Positions 8,064-16,022 of a stretch of 64,000 nucleotides of DNA are shown piece after piece. The notes beneath the pieces were generated by a model. It did no database searches, was not told the origin of the DNA, and was given only the letters and a program-made list of their open reading frames with translations. The DNA is from Pedobacter terrae (GTDB lineage Bacteria; Bacteroidota; Bacteroidia; Sphingobacteriales; Sphingobacteriaceae): assembly GCF_900100705.1 (NCBI RefSeq), contig NZ_FNCH01000002.1, positions 124,001 through 188,000 on the forward strand. Direction: 5' to 3'. The position numbers and the translations under genes were made by a program. Every line of letters starts with the position of its first letter. Within the stretch, counting starts at the first letter, position 1.

Positions 8064-9128
8064 TTAGCACTCAGTAGGTTTACGCTTATTAAAAATCCAT
8101 AATCCTAAAACATGTCCAACACCTACACTAGCTACCAAAGCTGTAACAAAAAAAGGAGTATAGAATCTATTTACCCGCTCCATATCAGCCATAATGCCGA
8201 CAGTAAGTTCTAATAAAAAACCAATGGAGGTAAAAATTAACACTGCACGCATAGCACTTGAAGTCCTGTTGTAATAAGTCAGCAAAAATGAAGCTGTAAA
8301 GTAGAAGATACCAAAAAGTACCGCCTGCACAACGATATTAGGGGCTTGTAATACCCTGGTAGATGCTGCAAAAAGTTCTATAACAAAACCGAAAAGTATT
8401 AATAACAGGGCCGACGGCTTATCAAACAAATTTTTCAATTTAAATCCACCAGTGCGGTTAATGCTGAATATCATGCTCAGCACAACAAAAGGTATACTAA
8501 GTGCCGCCAGATTGAAACTGAATTCTACGAGACCACTTTCGAACACCCTTATGGTATACCTTTCTAAGCTTGGGATTCTTTTAAACATCAAAGATCTGCC
8601 CAGTACACTACACATTGTGGGGAGGAAAGATAATGCAACCCATTTTAGTGGCTTTTGCGCAACCTTATTCTCAATAAAGCAGGATATCTGGCGCTTAAAC
8701 CTGAGCAAACTAAAAATACCTGCTATAAACAAAACATGAAAGGCAACCATAATGAATACTGCCACAGTGGAGGTTTGAAAATACCGGAAAATTCCCCAAT
8801 AAAATATAGAGATAAGCGCAAATACCACCGACGGAATTCCATAAAACATATTAAATCCAATCAGGAGATAGGCCCATATTTTATTGTGCTTCAAAGACAT
8901 ATTCACTTTACCATACTCTTCTGTAAGCAGTTCAACATTACCGATACGTTTGCAGGCGACCATAAAAGCTTCTTGTTCAGATAGCCCTATTTTAACCAAT
9001 ACTTCTGTCGAATCATAAAGATGACCCGTTAGTTCATCAGCATCAGAGCCCGTAAGACTGCCCTGGTTTTTAATCAGACCTATGTAACCGAGAATGGCGT
9101 TGTCGAGGTTGAAATTGGAAGATTCCAT
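8064..9128 (-). CDS. Permease-prefix-domain membrane protein, partner of PadR
   Basis: Residues ~1-75 are a soluble helical segment (LDNAILGYIGLIKNQGSLTG, DELTGHLYDS, LSEQEAFMVACKRIG) of the permease prefix domain type that is typically encoded beside PadR regulators. The rest is a polytopic membrane region with about eight hydrophobic helices and no ABC permease core, so the protein is probably a stand-alone membrane protein of unknown function. Its start overlaps the last ~49 bases of the padR-like gene, which implies translational coupling. In related systems the PadR repressor controls the pair in response to envelope stress or drugs; nothing here tells the signal. Confidence 0.8.
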   Translation of the reverse strand: MESSNFNLDNAILGYIGLIKNQGSLTGSDADELTGHLYDSTEVLVKIGLSEQEAFMVACKRIGNVELLTEEYGKVNMSLKHNKIWAYLLIGFNMFYGIPSVVFALISIFYWGIFRYFQTSTVAVFIMVAFHVLFIAGIFSLLRFKRQISCFIENKVAQKPLKWVALSFLPTMCSVLGRSLMFKRIPSLERYTIRVFESGLVEFSFNLAALSIPFVVLSMIFSINRTGGFKLKNLFDKPSALLLILFGFVIELFAASTRVLQAPNIVVQAVLFGIFYFTASFLLTYYNRTSSAMRAVLIFTSIGFLLELTVGIMADMERVNRFYTPFFVTALVASVGVGHVLGLWIFNKRKPTEC

Positions 9129-9445
9129 AATTTTTTGATTAAGTCGTTAATAAAGTTCATTTGCGAATATTGCTCTTCGAGTTCCTGTTTGCCTTTACCC
9201 GTTAAAACATAGTACCGTCGTGCTCTCCCTGAATCTGATTTCTTCCACTCCCCTTCTATCCAGTTTTTTGATTCCATCTTCTTTAGCACAGGGTAGAGCG
9301 TTCCTTCAGCAACATGGAGTTCTCCCCCAGTCTTATCTTTCAATTCCTGGATAATCTGATAACCATAACTTTCCTGCCGCCTTAATATAATTAGAATCAG
9401 CGGAGCAAGCGCACTGGCCATAAAATCCTTATTCAGCTCTACCAT
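9080..9445 (-). CDS. PadR family transcriptional repressor
   Basis: The ~121-residue protein has the PadR winged helix: APLILIILRRQESYGYQIIQ, GGELHVAEGTLYPVLKKMES and the wing SGRARRYYVLTGKGKQELEE, then a short C-terminal helix. The ATG at 9445 is preferred over an upstream in-frame ATG at 9493: family members begin MxxLNKDF-like at this point, and the upstream 16 codons run straight through a -7 promoter box and a near-perfect palindrome. The 3' end overlaps the membrane protein gene, so the two form an operon. Autorepression through the palindrome at 9455-9475 is likely. Confidence 0.9.
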   Translation of the reverse strand: MVELNKDFMASALAPLILIILRRQESYGYQIIQELKDKTGGELHVAEGTLYPVLKKMESKNWIEGEWKKSDSGRARRYYVLTGKGKQELEEQYSQMNFINDLIKKLWNLPISTSTTPFSVT

Positions 9446-9449
9446 ATCA

Positions 9450-9475
9450 CAAACATACATAGAAGTTCTAAGTAT
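9450..9475 (-). promoter_or_regulatory. PadR promoter box and candidate operator
   Basis: The minus-strand octamer TATGTTTG (9457-9450) fits the -7 consensus TAnnTTTG and ends 4 bases before the preferred PadR ATG, predicting a leaderless or nearly leaderless message. Next to it lies a 21-bp near-palindrome (9455-9475) with arms ATAC-n-TAGAA and TTCTA-n-GTAT, matching at all positions except the centre and two symmetric ones. Placement over the promoter fits a PadR operator. Confidence 0.55.
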
Positions 9476-9913
9476 TAAAAATTTATTTTCCACGAAGTAT
9501 TCGGATAATTAATAAGCTGGACACGTATTTACCTTTAAGTCACTTTATCTTTATAAAATCGTATCGATCATCGCCTATTTTTTTTTACACAGACATCTTT
9601 ACGAAATGCCAGGAACATTTTGTAACCGCTATTCTGAACAGCAGCCTCTGTTTTTATTCTCCAACAGAGAAATTAAGCAGCAATATATATGGAGATTAAC
9701 GATGATGAGCGCTAAGCCTAGGGCAGCATCAGTTTTTCAATAATGGCATTTAACAACTCCGTTTAGTGCTTTGAAGGGAAATGCTTGATTCGCGATAGTT
9801 GTGCTTTTATTAAACAAAAGTTAAAGAAGCAGTGTTGCACAAACGATAGTATGATCAAAAACGCATGCGTTTACCATGATCAGCAAATACATTGACCCAT
9901 TAACAAAACAAAA
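9476..9913. other. Intergenic region with a symmetric AAACGCATGCGTTT element
   Basis: About 440 bp between the divergent padR-like and SDR genes. I see no convincing gene. Near its right end is a 14-bp perfect palindrome, AAACGCATGCGTTT (9859-9872), flanked on both sides by the self-complementary hexamer TGATCA (9852-9857 and 9877-9882). It lies 42-62 bases before the SDR start and may be its operator. No clear TAnnTTTG box was found for the SDR gene. Confidence 0.4.
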
Positions 9914-10810
9914 ATGTCTGAAAACGAAAAAAAAATGGAAAGTCCATTAACGAAATATCCAAGACCACCTTTTGTAAAACAACCGCAGGAGGTACCCGGG
10001 CTGGCATCAAAAATGAATCCGGTTCCAGATCATGGAGAGCAGAGTTACAAAGGCTCTGGAAGATTGACCGGGCGCAAAGCGCTGATTACTGGTGGTGACT
10101 CCGGAATAGGCAGAGCGGTAGCGATAGCCTATGCACGCGAGGGCGCTGACGTGGTGATCAACTATCTTCCGCAGGAACAATCTGATGCGGATGAAGTATT
10201 AGCCTTGATCGCCGCAGCCGGAAGAAAGGGATTTGGTATTGCGGGAGACATCACTTCAGAAGATTTCTGCCGTCAACTTGTTGAGGAAGCTGCGGAAAAA
10301 ATTGGCGGGATCGACATCCTGGTTAATAATGCCGGACACCAACAGGCTATTGAATCTTTACTTGACATCACGACTGAAGATTTTGATACCACCATGAAAA
10401 CCAACGTATATGCACCTTTCTGGATCACGAAAGCAGCACTTCCGCTGCTTGAAGAGGGATCGGTCATCATCGCAACGAGTTCGGTACAGGCATACGATCC
10501 ATCAGAAAATCTTTTTGACTATGCACAAACCAAAGCCGCAAACGTTGCTTATGTGAAATCACTTGCCAAGCAGCTGGGACCAAAAGGGATCAGGGTAAAC
10601 GGCGTAGCACCAGGCCCGGTATGGACACCTTTGCAAACCAGTGGAGGCCAACCGCAAGATGCCATTGTAAAATTTGGCGAAGTCACCCCACTTGGGCGCC
10701 CGGGTCAGCCTGCAGAACTTGCATCAATTTTTGTGCAATTGGCAGATAGTAATGCCAGCTATGCAACCGGACAGATATACGGCGCCGCTGGCGGGAATGG
10801 TCATCCGTAA
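9914..10810 (+). CDS. SDR family oxidoreductase, YghA/YhdF-like
   Basis: A 298-residue short-chain dehydrogenase with an N-terminal extension (PRPPFVKQPQEVPG, MNPVPDHGEQSYKGSGRL) characteristic of the YghA/general-stress glucose-dehydrogenase-like subgroup. The Rossmann motif TGGDSGIGRA (residues ~58-67) binds NAD(P), NNAG follows, and the catalytic residues are S in ATSSVQAYDP and Y/K in YAQTKAAN. The C-terminal GQIYGAAGGNGHP ends the fold. The substrate is unknown; relatives are often stress induced. It is monocistronic, with a terminator at 10819-10871 and a candidate operator upstream (9852-9882). Confidence 0.92.
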   Translation: MSENEKKMESPLTKYPRPPFVKQPQEVPGLASKMNPVPDHGEQSYKGSGRLTGRKALITGGDSGIGRAVAIAYAREGADVVINYLPQEQSDADEVLALIAAAGRKGFGIAGDITSEDFCRQLVEEAAEKIGGIDILVNNAGHQQAIESLLDITTEDFDTTMKTNVYAPFWITKAALPLLEEGSVIIATSSVQAYDPSENLFDYAQTKAANVAYVKSLAKQLGPKGIRVNGVAPGPVWTPLQTSGGQPQDAIVKFGEVTPLGRPGQPAELASIFVQLADSNASYATGQIYGAAGGNGHP

Positions 10811-10818
10811 GGAGCTTA

Positions 10819-10871
10819 AGCTGGTGCTGGGAGGATCAGTCATTCTCTTGCACCAGCTCATTCTAATTTTT
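10819..10871 (+). terminator. Terminator after the SDR gene
   Basis: Nine-base arms AGCTGGTGC (10819-10827) and GCACCAGCT (10850-10858) with a 22-base loop, followed after 8 bases by TTTTT. It starts 8 bases past the SDR stop codon. Confidence 0.6.
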
Positions 10872-10959
10872 CGTAATCCCCAAACGTAATTTCGTGTTAA
10901 TAATTTATCGTTTTTTTATTAGCGGCAGTCCTATTGACTTTCAGTGAATTAATCGGATT

Positions 10960-11571
10960 TTATTTTCGCACGCACCAGGTGGTCATCGCCCTCATGTTCT
11001 GCACGTTAGTCGTCTTGATCGGCTCGTGAAGCTGTCCGCCAAGTTTTTTGGTAAGCCGAACCAGCATTTCCTGGTTAACCAAGAATCGCTCTGATCCGTC
11101 TGGAAGAATATACCGCCCGTTTCCGATAAAACGGACCAGTGATTCAATACCGATTTCTGAAGCCAGGCGACAGAAGAAATATCCACCAGGTTTAAGCACA
11201 CGCCACATAGAGGTTAACATCGCTTCAAACTGCTCCTGGTTTTCTGCAAAGTGGAGCACGGCAGAACTAACAACCAGATCGAAACTTTCATCTTCAAAAG
11301 GTAACTGGTCTACAGCCGCTATGCTGAAATTTTCGTCGGGGTTAATATGAGGGAAGGCACCTGCCAGATTTTTAAGTTCAGCTATAGCTTCAGGATTTAA
11401 ATCTACTCCATAAGCCTGTACGCCACTTTTCAGGAAGTAAAGCAGGTTTCTTCCGGTTCCACATCCGGCATCCAAAACGGTTTTGCACTCATCATAAGTA
11501 CCTTTTAACAACTGGTCAAATAAATAAATATCAATATTTCCGAAGGTTTCCTGTATCTGCTCGCTTTTCAT
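10960..11571 (-). CDS. Class I SAM-dependent methyltransferase
   Basis: A 203-residue protein of the Methyltransf_11/25 type. The SAM-binding motif I is VLDAGCGTGRNLLYF (about residues 34-48), motif II GVDLNPEAI, and the motif after strand 4 is FDLVVSSAVLHFAEN, followed by WRVLKPGGYFFCRLA. These show a complete Rossmann methyltransferase core. The substrate cannot be told from sequence. It is convergent with the SDR gene and stands alone. Confidence 0.9.
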   Translation of the reverse strand: MKSEQIQETFGNIDIYLFDQLLKGTYDECKTVLDAGCGTGRNLLYFLKSGVQAYGVDLNPEAIAELKNLAGAFPHINPDENFSIAAVDQLPFEDESFDLVVSSAVLHFAENQEQFEAMLTSMWRVLKPGGYFFCRLASEIGIESLVRFIGNGRYILPDGSERFLVNQEMLVRLTKKLGGQLHEPIKTTNVQNMRAMTTWCVRK

Positions 11572-11854
11572 TTCTGAAGCAAAGATAAGTACAAATTATC
11601 CGTCATAAAAATCGTTGTACCCGATGTTGGAACTAATATCTAATCGGTTAGTCTCACCATATCGGCGATCCTTTAGTTTCCGGTTTATACAAAAGGTGTG
11701 AGAAAAGAACAGGACGTAGTCCTTTTTGGTGTAATAGATCTGAACGTTTGATGCCAGAATCACACCCTTTTTAAACTAATTTAACCCTTTGCTGTTATAA
11801 TAGATATGAATCCGCAGCATCGAAATCAGCACTCCACCCAATTTCCCTTTATTA

Positions 11855-13417
11855 ATGGTTAATATTTCCTGTAACCAAAATTCATCACACAGCATTCGGG
11901 GACTACATCTCTTCATTGTATTTTTCGGAATCTTAAAATTCTTGATCCATGTAATTGCCTTAAAAGGATATGGTTACCATGCTGATGAAATTTATTACGT
12001 TGAACTCGGAAAAGAATGGCAATGGGGTTTCCCCGATATATCACCATTTGTAACCTGGGTGGCGCATATTTCAAAGCTACTTTTTGGCTCTTCTTTAACC
12101 GGTTACCGAATCCTGCCTTGCTTTTTCTCTGCTGCGACAGTCGTAATCACTGGCTACATCACTTATTTTCTGGGCGGAAGACGTTTAGCCATTACAATTG
12201 CCTGCTCAGCAATTATTTGTTCGCCTGCATTTTTAGCCACTTCGTATCTTTTGCAACCAGCCGTGTTCGATGAGTTCTTTTGGACCCTCCTTTCCTTCGC
12301 CCTCATCGCCTACCTCCAAACCCGGAAAACATCTTTCTTATGGCTTATGGCAATAGCGTTGGCATTTGGCATACTCAACAAATACAGCATCCTGTTATTG
12401 GTCTTTACAGTACTCGTCGCCTGGTTAATCTGTGGGCGGAGGGCAACTGCGCCCCACTGGAAGAAGCTGATACTTCCTGCAATAGTTTTCCTACTGATTT
12501 TAGCCCCACATATTGCGTGGCAATTCGAACAAAACTTTCCTATTTATAAATTCACAACCCAAGTGGCGAAAACAAACTTCGACATTGATCTCGGCGATTA
12601 CTTCCTGCAGCTATTTTTCTTTCACGGAGCAGCGGTAGCGGTTTGGTCTGCAGGACTGATTTTCCTGATGACTAACCGGCAAAGCAAAGAATACTTTTTT
12701 CTGGGCTTAGCATCTTTAATGGTGATTGCAATACTATCCGTATTAAAGGGCAAGCTTTATTATGGATTAGGCCTCTTCCCCCTGCTATTTGCCAACGGTG
12801 GATATTGTTGGGCGCTGATGTTAAATCACTTTAAAACGGCTTTTAAGGTGATGTTCATTGGTATGCTCTATGTTTTTGCACTCTTCAGTCTTCCGGTAGT
12901 AATTCCTATATTTTCCATTACCAATAATAAATTTTATATGTCTGAGATGGTAGAGCTAACGGGTTTTTCTCGACCGCTTCGCTATGAGGATGGCACTTAT
13001 GGTAAAATGCCACAGTTTTTCGCCGATATGACTGATTGGGAATACCTCACTACGAAGGTAGAAAACGCCAGCATACAACCAAGCACATTGGGTAAAGCGG
13101 AAGTGATTTTAACAGACGATTATGCTATCGCCGGAGCCTTAAAACACTACGGCAGTAACGAACTGCCATTTGTAATATCTGCAAAAAACAGCTTTCTAAA
13201 TCAATCACCAAAAAGTCTGGATCAGCACACGATCATTTACCTCACTAAATCAACCGGACTGGCCGTTAAAGGTGTTGCCGGTAAAGTAACACTCATTGAT
13301 ACCATTCATTCAAACAACTCACACATTAACGGATTATGTATTTATAGGTTATCCTTCCTTACCAAGGCCTTTAAACAACAGTACGCCAGGGACCGGCTGA
13401 TATTCGTAGAAAAATAA
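11855..13417 (+). CDS. GT39/ArnT-like membrane glycosyltransferase
   Basis: The 520-residue protein has a GT-C fold layout: a first membrane helix, then a periplasmic loop with the catalytic-type acidic pair in YGYHADEIYYVELGKEWQWG and the downstream SPFVTWVAHISKLLFG, followed by ten or so helices and a soluble C-terminal domain of ~150 residues. This matches the dolichyl-phosphate-mannosyltransferase (PMT_2, GT39) family, which moves sugars from polyprenyl-phosphate donors to lipid or protein acceptors on the periplasmic side. No lipid A or export partner is adjacent, so the acceptor is unknown. The 283 bp upstream show no gene; the gene is convergent with the histidine kinase. Confidence 0.85.
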   Translation: MVNISCNQNSSHSIRGLHLFIVFFGILKFLIHVIALKGYGYHADEIYYVELGKEWQWGFPDISPFVTWVAHISKLLFGSSLTGYRILPCFFSAATVVITGYITYFLGGRRLAITIACSAIICSPAFLATSYLLQPAVFDEFFWTLLSFALIAYLQTRKTSFLWLMAIALAFGILNKYSILLLVFTVLVAWLICGRRATAPHWKKLILPAIVFLLILAPHIAWQFEQNFPIYKFTTQVAKTNFDIDLGDYFLQLFFFHGAAVAVWSAGLIFLMTNRQSKEYFFLGLASLMVIAILSVLKGKLYYGLGLFPLLFANGGYCWALMLNHFKTAFKVMFIGMLYVFALFSLPVVIPIFSITNNKFYMSEMVELTGFSRPLRYEDGTYGKMPQFFADMTDWEYLTTKVENASIQPSTLGKAEVILTDDYAIAGALKHYGSNELPFVISAKNSFLNQSPKSLDQHTIIYLTKSTGLAVKGVAGKVTLIDTIHSNNSHINGLCIYRLSFLTKAFKQQYARDRLIFVEK

Positions 13418-13555
13418 CAAATGACGTTGCCAGCGACAGCTCCTTATCGGCTGTTAAGCATATAAGTGAAAGCGAAATACTTGATCAATTCGGAAATGAA
13501 TGACCATATCCGTAGTTTACATCGGGTTACGTTTTATCTTCCGGATGGTAAAATT

Positions 13556-15538
13556 TTAAAGCCCGGCAGGGAGCCGTACTTTAAAAATACTTCCTGTTTC
13601 CATATTGCTTTCAACACTAATACGGCCATCATGGAGTTCTATAATTTCACGACAAAAATACAGCCCAATCCCAAAACCGGAGATTATTCCTTTCTGCCCT
13701 TTTTCTGCCCTGTAATACCGCTCGAATATCCGTTCCCGGTCTTCCGCCGCAATGCCCATCCCTTTATCACGGACAGCAATTTCCACGGTATTATCTTCGG
13801 CCTCTGAATAGCCAAGGGTGATCTGGCTTCCCATTGCTGAGTATTTAACTGCATTTTCAACCAGGTTTTGAATGACCTGAGCGATTTTATTCCGATCAGC
13901 GTTTAATTGAAAAGAATGTAGCTGATCAACAAAGATTTCATGCGTATGAATCCTGGATTGAAATTCCTCTTCCAGTTCTGTAAACAACGCTTTCAAATCG
14001 AAATCTGACCTTTCAATCAGCATTCTTCCAGAGTCAAGCCGGGAGATATTTAAGAAACTATTAATCATGTTGCTCATATTGCCGACCTGTTTAACAGACT
14101 TCTCCAGAATGTTTTGTTGAGCAGTGTTTTCTGTCATAATAGCCTGACGCTGCATCAACTGAAGGTAGCCATTGATGGCGGTTAGCGGTGTTTTAAGTTC
14201 ATGACTGACTACACTTATAAAATCGTTTTTCCGCTGTTCTTCTTTCTTCTGCTCGGTAATATCCCTTAAAGTACCATTCAGACTTATCGCTTTTCCCTTA
14301 ACATCATAAAACACTTTTCCCCTTGCCTGCACCAGTCTCCCATTTGGGTCATGAGGATGGAAGATACGGTATTCAATAAAGTAATTTCCATCAGATCCTT
14401 CCTCCAGCACATCACTTATTGCTGCAACAACACGTTCCCGGTCTTCTTCTACAATAGCAGCAATAGCGATCGAGAGGTCCAGTTGCTCCTCATCAGCTAA
14501 ACCGAACCATAATTTCAATAATTTGTTTCCCGAGAAGAGATTGGTATCGGGCTCATAGTAAAACGTGGCAAGCGCTCCCGCCTCGATGGCCATCGTTAGC
14601 ATATGCTGGTCTTTCTCACTTCTGCGCCGTTCCAGTATATCAGCTGTGATTTCTTCCAGAATGATCAGCACGCCCGTGACTTGGTAATCAGATGAAAAAA
14701 CAGGTTGGTAAATGGAGTTCACAATAGCCTCCCTTAATCCCTCATTATGGCGTAAAAATACTGAAAATTCGTTGTTTGTTTTCCTTATCCCGCTTTCAAA
14801 GACCTCGCTCAGCCATTGATTCACGGGCTGGCCTTCCAGTTCAGGCCGCGCAGTTTTATGTGAAATGCCTTGTACAGCTGATAACTCATGCCCCCAGATC
14901 TTCAATATCACAGGATTCGCGATCTCAATAATCAAGTCCGGGCCCTGTAGCATAGCGATGCCTACCGGCGCCTGCTCGATGATTGTCCTCACCTGCTCCC
15001 GGCTTTCTGCAAGAAGTTTTAAAGAATGATTGAGTTCATCATTTGTGGTCGTCAATTCCGCTAATGTCGCGGCCATTTCCTCCAGCAGACTTTGTTCATT
15101 CTCTTCTTTTTCGCGAATTTTTTTCTGATGTTCTAATCTTGAGGTAACATTACGGGCCGTGTTCAAAATACACCAGGTTTTATTGTTCTGGTCAAGCAAT
15201 GCCTTATATTCGTAGTCGAAATAATCCGTGACCTGAACGCCGTTTTTAATAAGCCTGGCCGGTGCATCGGTAACTGAATAGGATTTGGCCGAACGCCATA
15301 CCTCTTGCAGAAGAGATAAGAATGGCTGATCTTCCAGTTCAGGCAGTGCACTAATAAGCGGTTTACCGATAACAGAAGCATCCTTGCCCCATAGCGAAAG
15401 CATCCCTGCATTAGCAAACCGGATAGTCATATTTTCACCAGCGTATATAGCGGTAGGTTCGGTAGAGCAGCTTAATGCTTGTAATATAAGATCTTCGCCA
15501 AAAAAGGGATCGTGCGATTTTTCCTCAGTATTCATCAA
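13556..15538 (-). CDS. Three-PAS cytoplasmic sensor histidine kinase
   Basis: The 660-residue protein has no membrane span. PAS domains lie at about residues 15-130, 185-300 and 310-430 (starts like ALSCSTEPTAIYAGENMTI, IIEQAPVGIAMLQGP and LTMAIEAGALATFYYEPD), the first two separated by a short coiled coil. HisKA follows with the phospho-acceptor box FISVVSHELKTPLTAINGY (~440), then HATPase_c with QNLVENAVKYS, DKGMGIAAEDRERIFERYYR and GFGIGLYFCREII. All catalytic boxes are present, so it is an active-type kinase that senses a cytoplasmic or redox signal. No response regulator is adjacent (orphan kinase). The 214 bp upstream contain nothing identifiable. Confidence 0.93.
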   Translation of the reverse strand: MMNTEEKSHDPFFGEDLILQALSCSTEPTAIYAGENMTIRFANAGMLSLWGKDASVIGKPLISALPELEDQPFLSLLQEVWRSAKSYSVTDAPARLIKNGVQVTDYFDYEYKALLDQNNKTWCILNTARNVTSRLEHQKKIREKEENEQSLLEEMAATLAELTTTNDELNHSLKLLAESREQVRTIIEQAPVGIAMLQGPDLIIEIANPVILKIWGHELSAVQGISHKTARPELEGQPVNQWLSEVFESGIRKTNNEFSVFLRHNEGLREAIVNSIYQPVFSSDYQVTGVLIILEEITADILERRRSEKDQHMLTMAIEAGALATFYYEPDTNLFSGNKLLKLWFGLADEEQLDLSIAIAAIVEEDRERVVAAISDVLEEGSDGNYFIEYRIFHPHDPNGRLVQARGKVFYDVKGKAISLNGTLRDITEQKKEEQRKNDFISVVSHELKTPLTAINGYLQLMQRQAIMTENTAQQNILEKSVKQVGNMSNMINSFLNISRLDSGRMLIERSDFDLKALFTELEEEFQSRIHTHEIFVDQLHSFQLNADRNKIAQVIQNLVENAVKYSAMGSQITLGYSEAEDNTVEIAVRDKGMGIAAEDRERIFERYYRAEKGQKGIISGFGIGLYFCREIIELHDGRISVESNMETGSIFKVRLPAGL

Positions 15539-15752
15539 TCAAATATAAGGCAAATACATAATATCTAATCTAAACTGGGTTATAGATTGCTATAGTCACG
15601 ACATAAAATACATTAAAACCGTAGCGCTATCAGGTCCAGTTGTGTATTTAAGTCTGCGTTGAGTAGCTTGATTTTACTATGAATAACCTCGGTCTCATTA
15701 CTCAGAAAAAGACAAAATGAAAAAAAGGACGGTTTACTGATAAAAAATAATC

Positions 15753-15974
15753 TTAATCCGCATATTCCTCCAATATACTTAGCGTGTATCTGGATAGTTT
15801 GTAATTTACAGCTACCAGGCCGAAGAATCTTTTCAAGGTAGTTTCGCTGATCATTTTTTTAGTGCTCTTCGAAATCTCTTCCGACAAAAATTTGCAATCC
15901 CAGGAAGTAACAGCACTTAGCCCGGCTTTTAAACACACGCGGGCTCTCAGTTCTTTTAATGCTTGATCGTCCAT
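15753..15974 (-). CDS. 73-residue DNA-binding-like protein
   Basis: The small protein contains the pattern SWDCKFLSEEISKSTKKMIS-ETTLKRFFGL...YKLSRYTLSILEEY, a compact helical motif that recurs as an N-terminal DNA-binding-like domain in many Bacteroidota proteins. Here it stands alone and stops after the motif, without the effector part usually attached. It follows the OmpA-like gene on the same strand after a strong hairpin (15984-16015), so it may be partly co-transcribed with the surface locus. DNA binding is inferred from the pattern only; it could also be a truncated remnant of a longer protein. Confidence 0.6.
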   Translation of the reverse strand: MDDQALKELRARVCLKAGLSAVTSWDCKFLSEEISKSTKKMISETTLKRFFGLVAVNYKLSRYTLSILEEYAD

Positions 15975-15983
15975 AATTTACAA

Positions 15984-16015
15984 GCTTTCCTACCTTGGCT
16001 AGCAGGTAGGAAAGC
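15984..16015 (-). terminator. 11-bp hairpin between the OmpA-like gene and the 73-residue gene
   Basis: Perfect arms GCTTTCCTACC (15984-15994) and GGTAGGAAAGC (16005-16015), 10-base loop. On the minus strand it lies 7 bases after the OmpA-like stop, but the tail is TTGTAAATT rather than a T run, so it may attenuate or protect the message instead of ending it. Confidence 0.5.
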
Positions 16016-16022
16016 GTTATGA

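Noticed and set aside
9606..9743. 45-codon plus-strand frame in the padR-SDR gap
   Set aside because: No hydrophobic or domain pattern and no promoter box; indistinguishable from chance.
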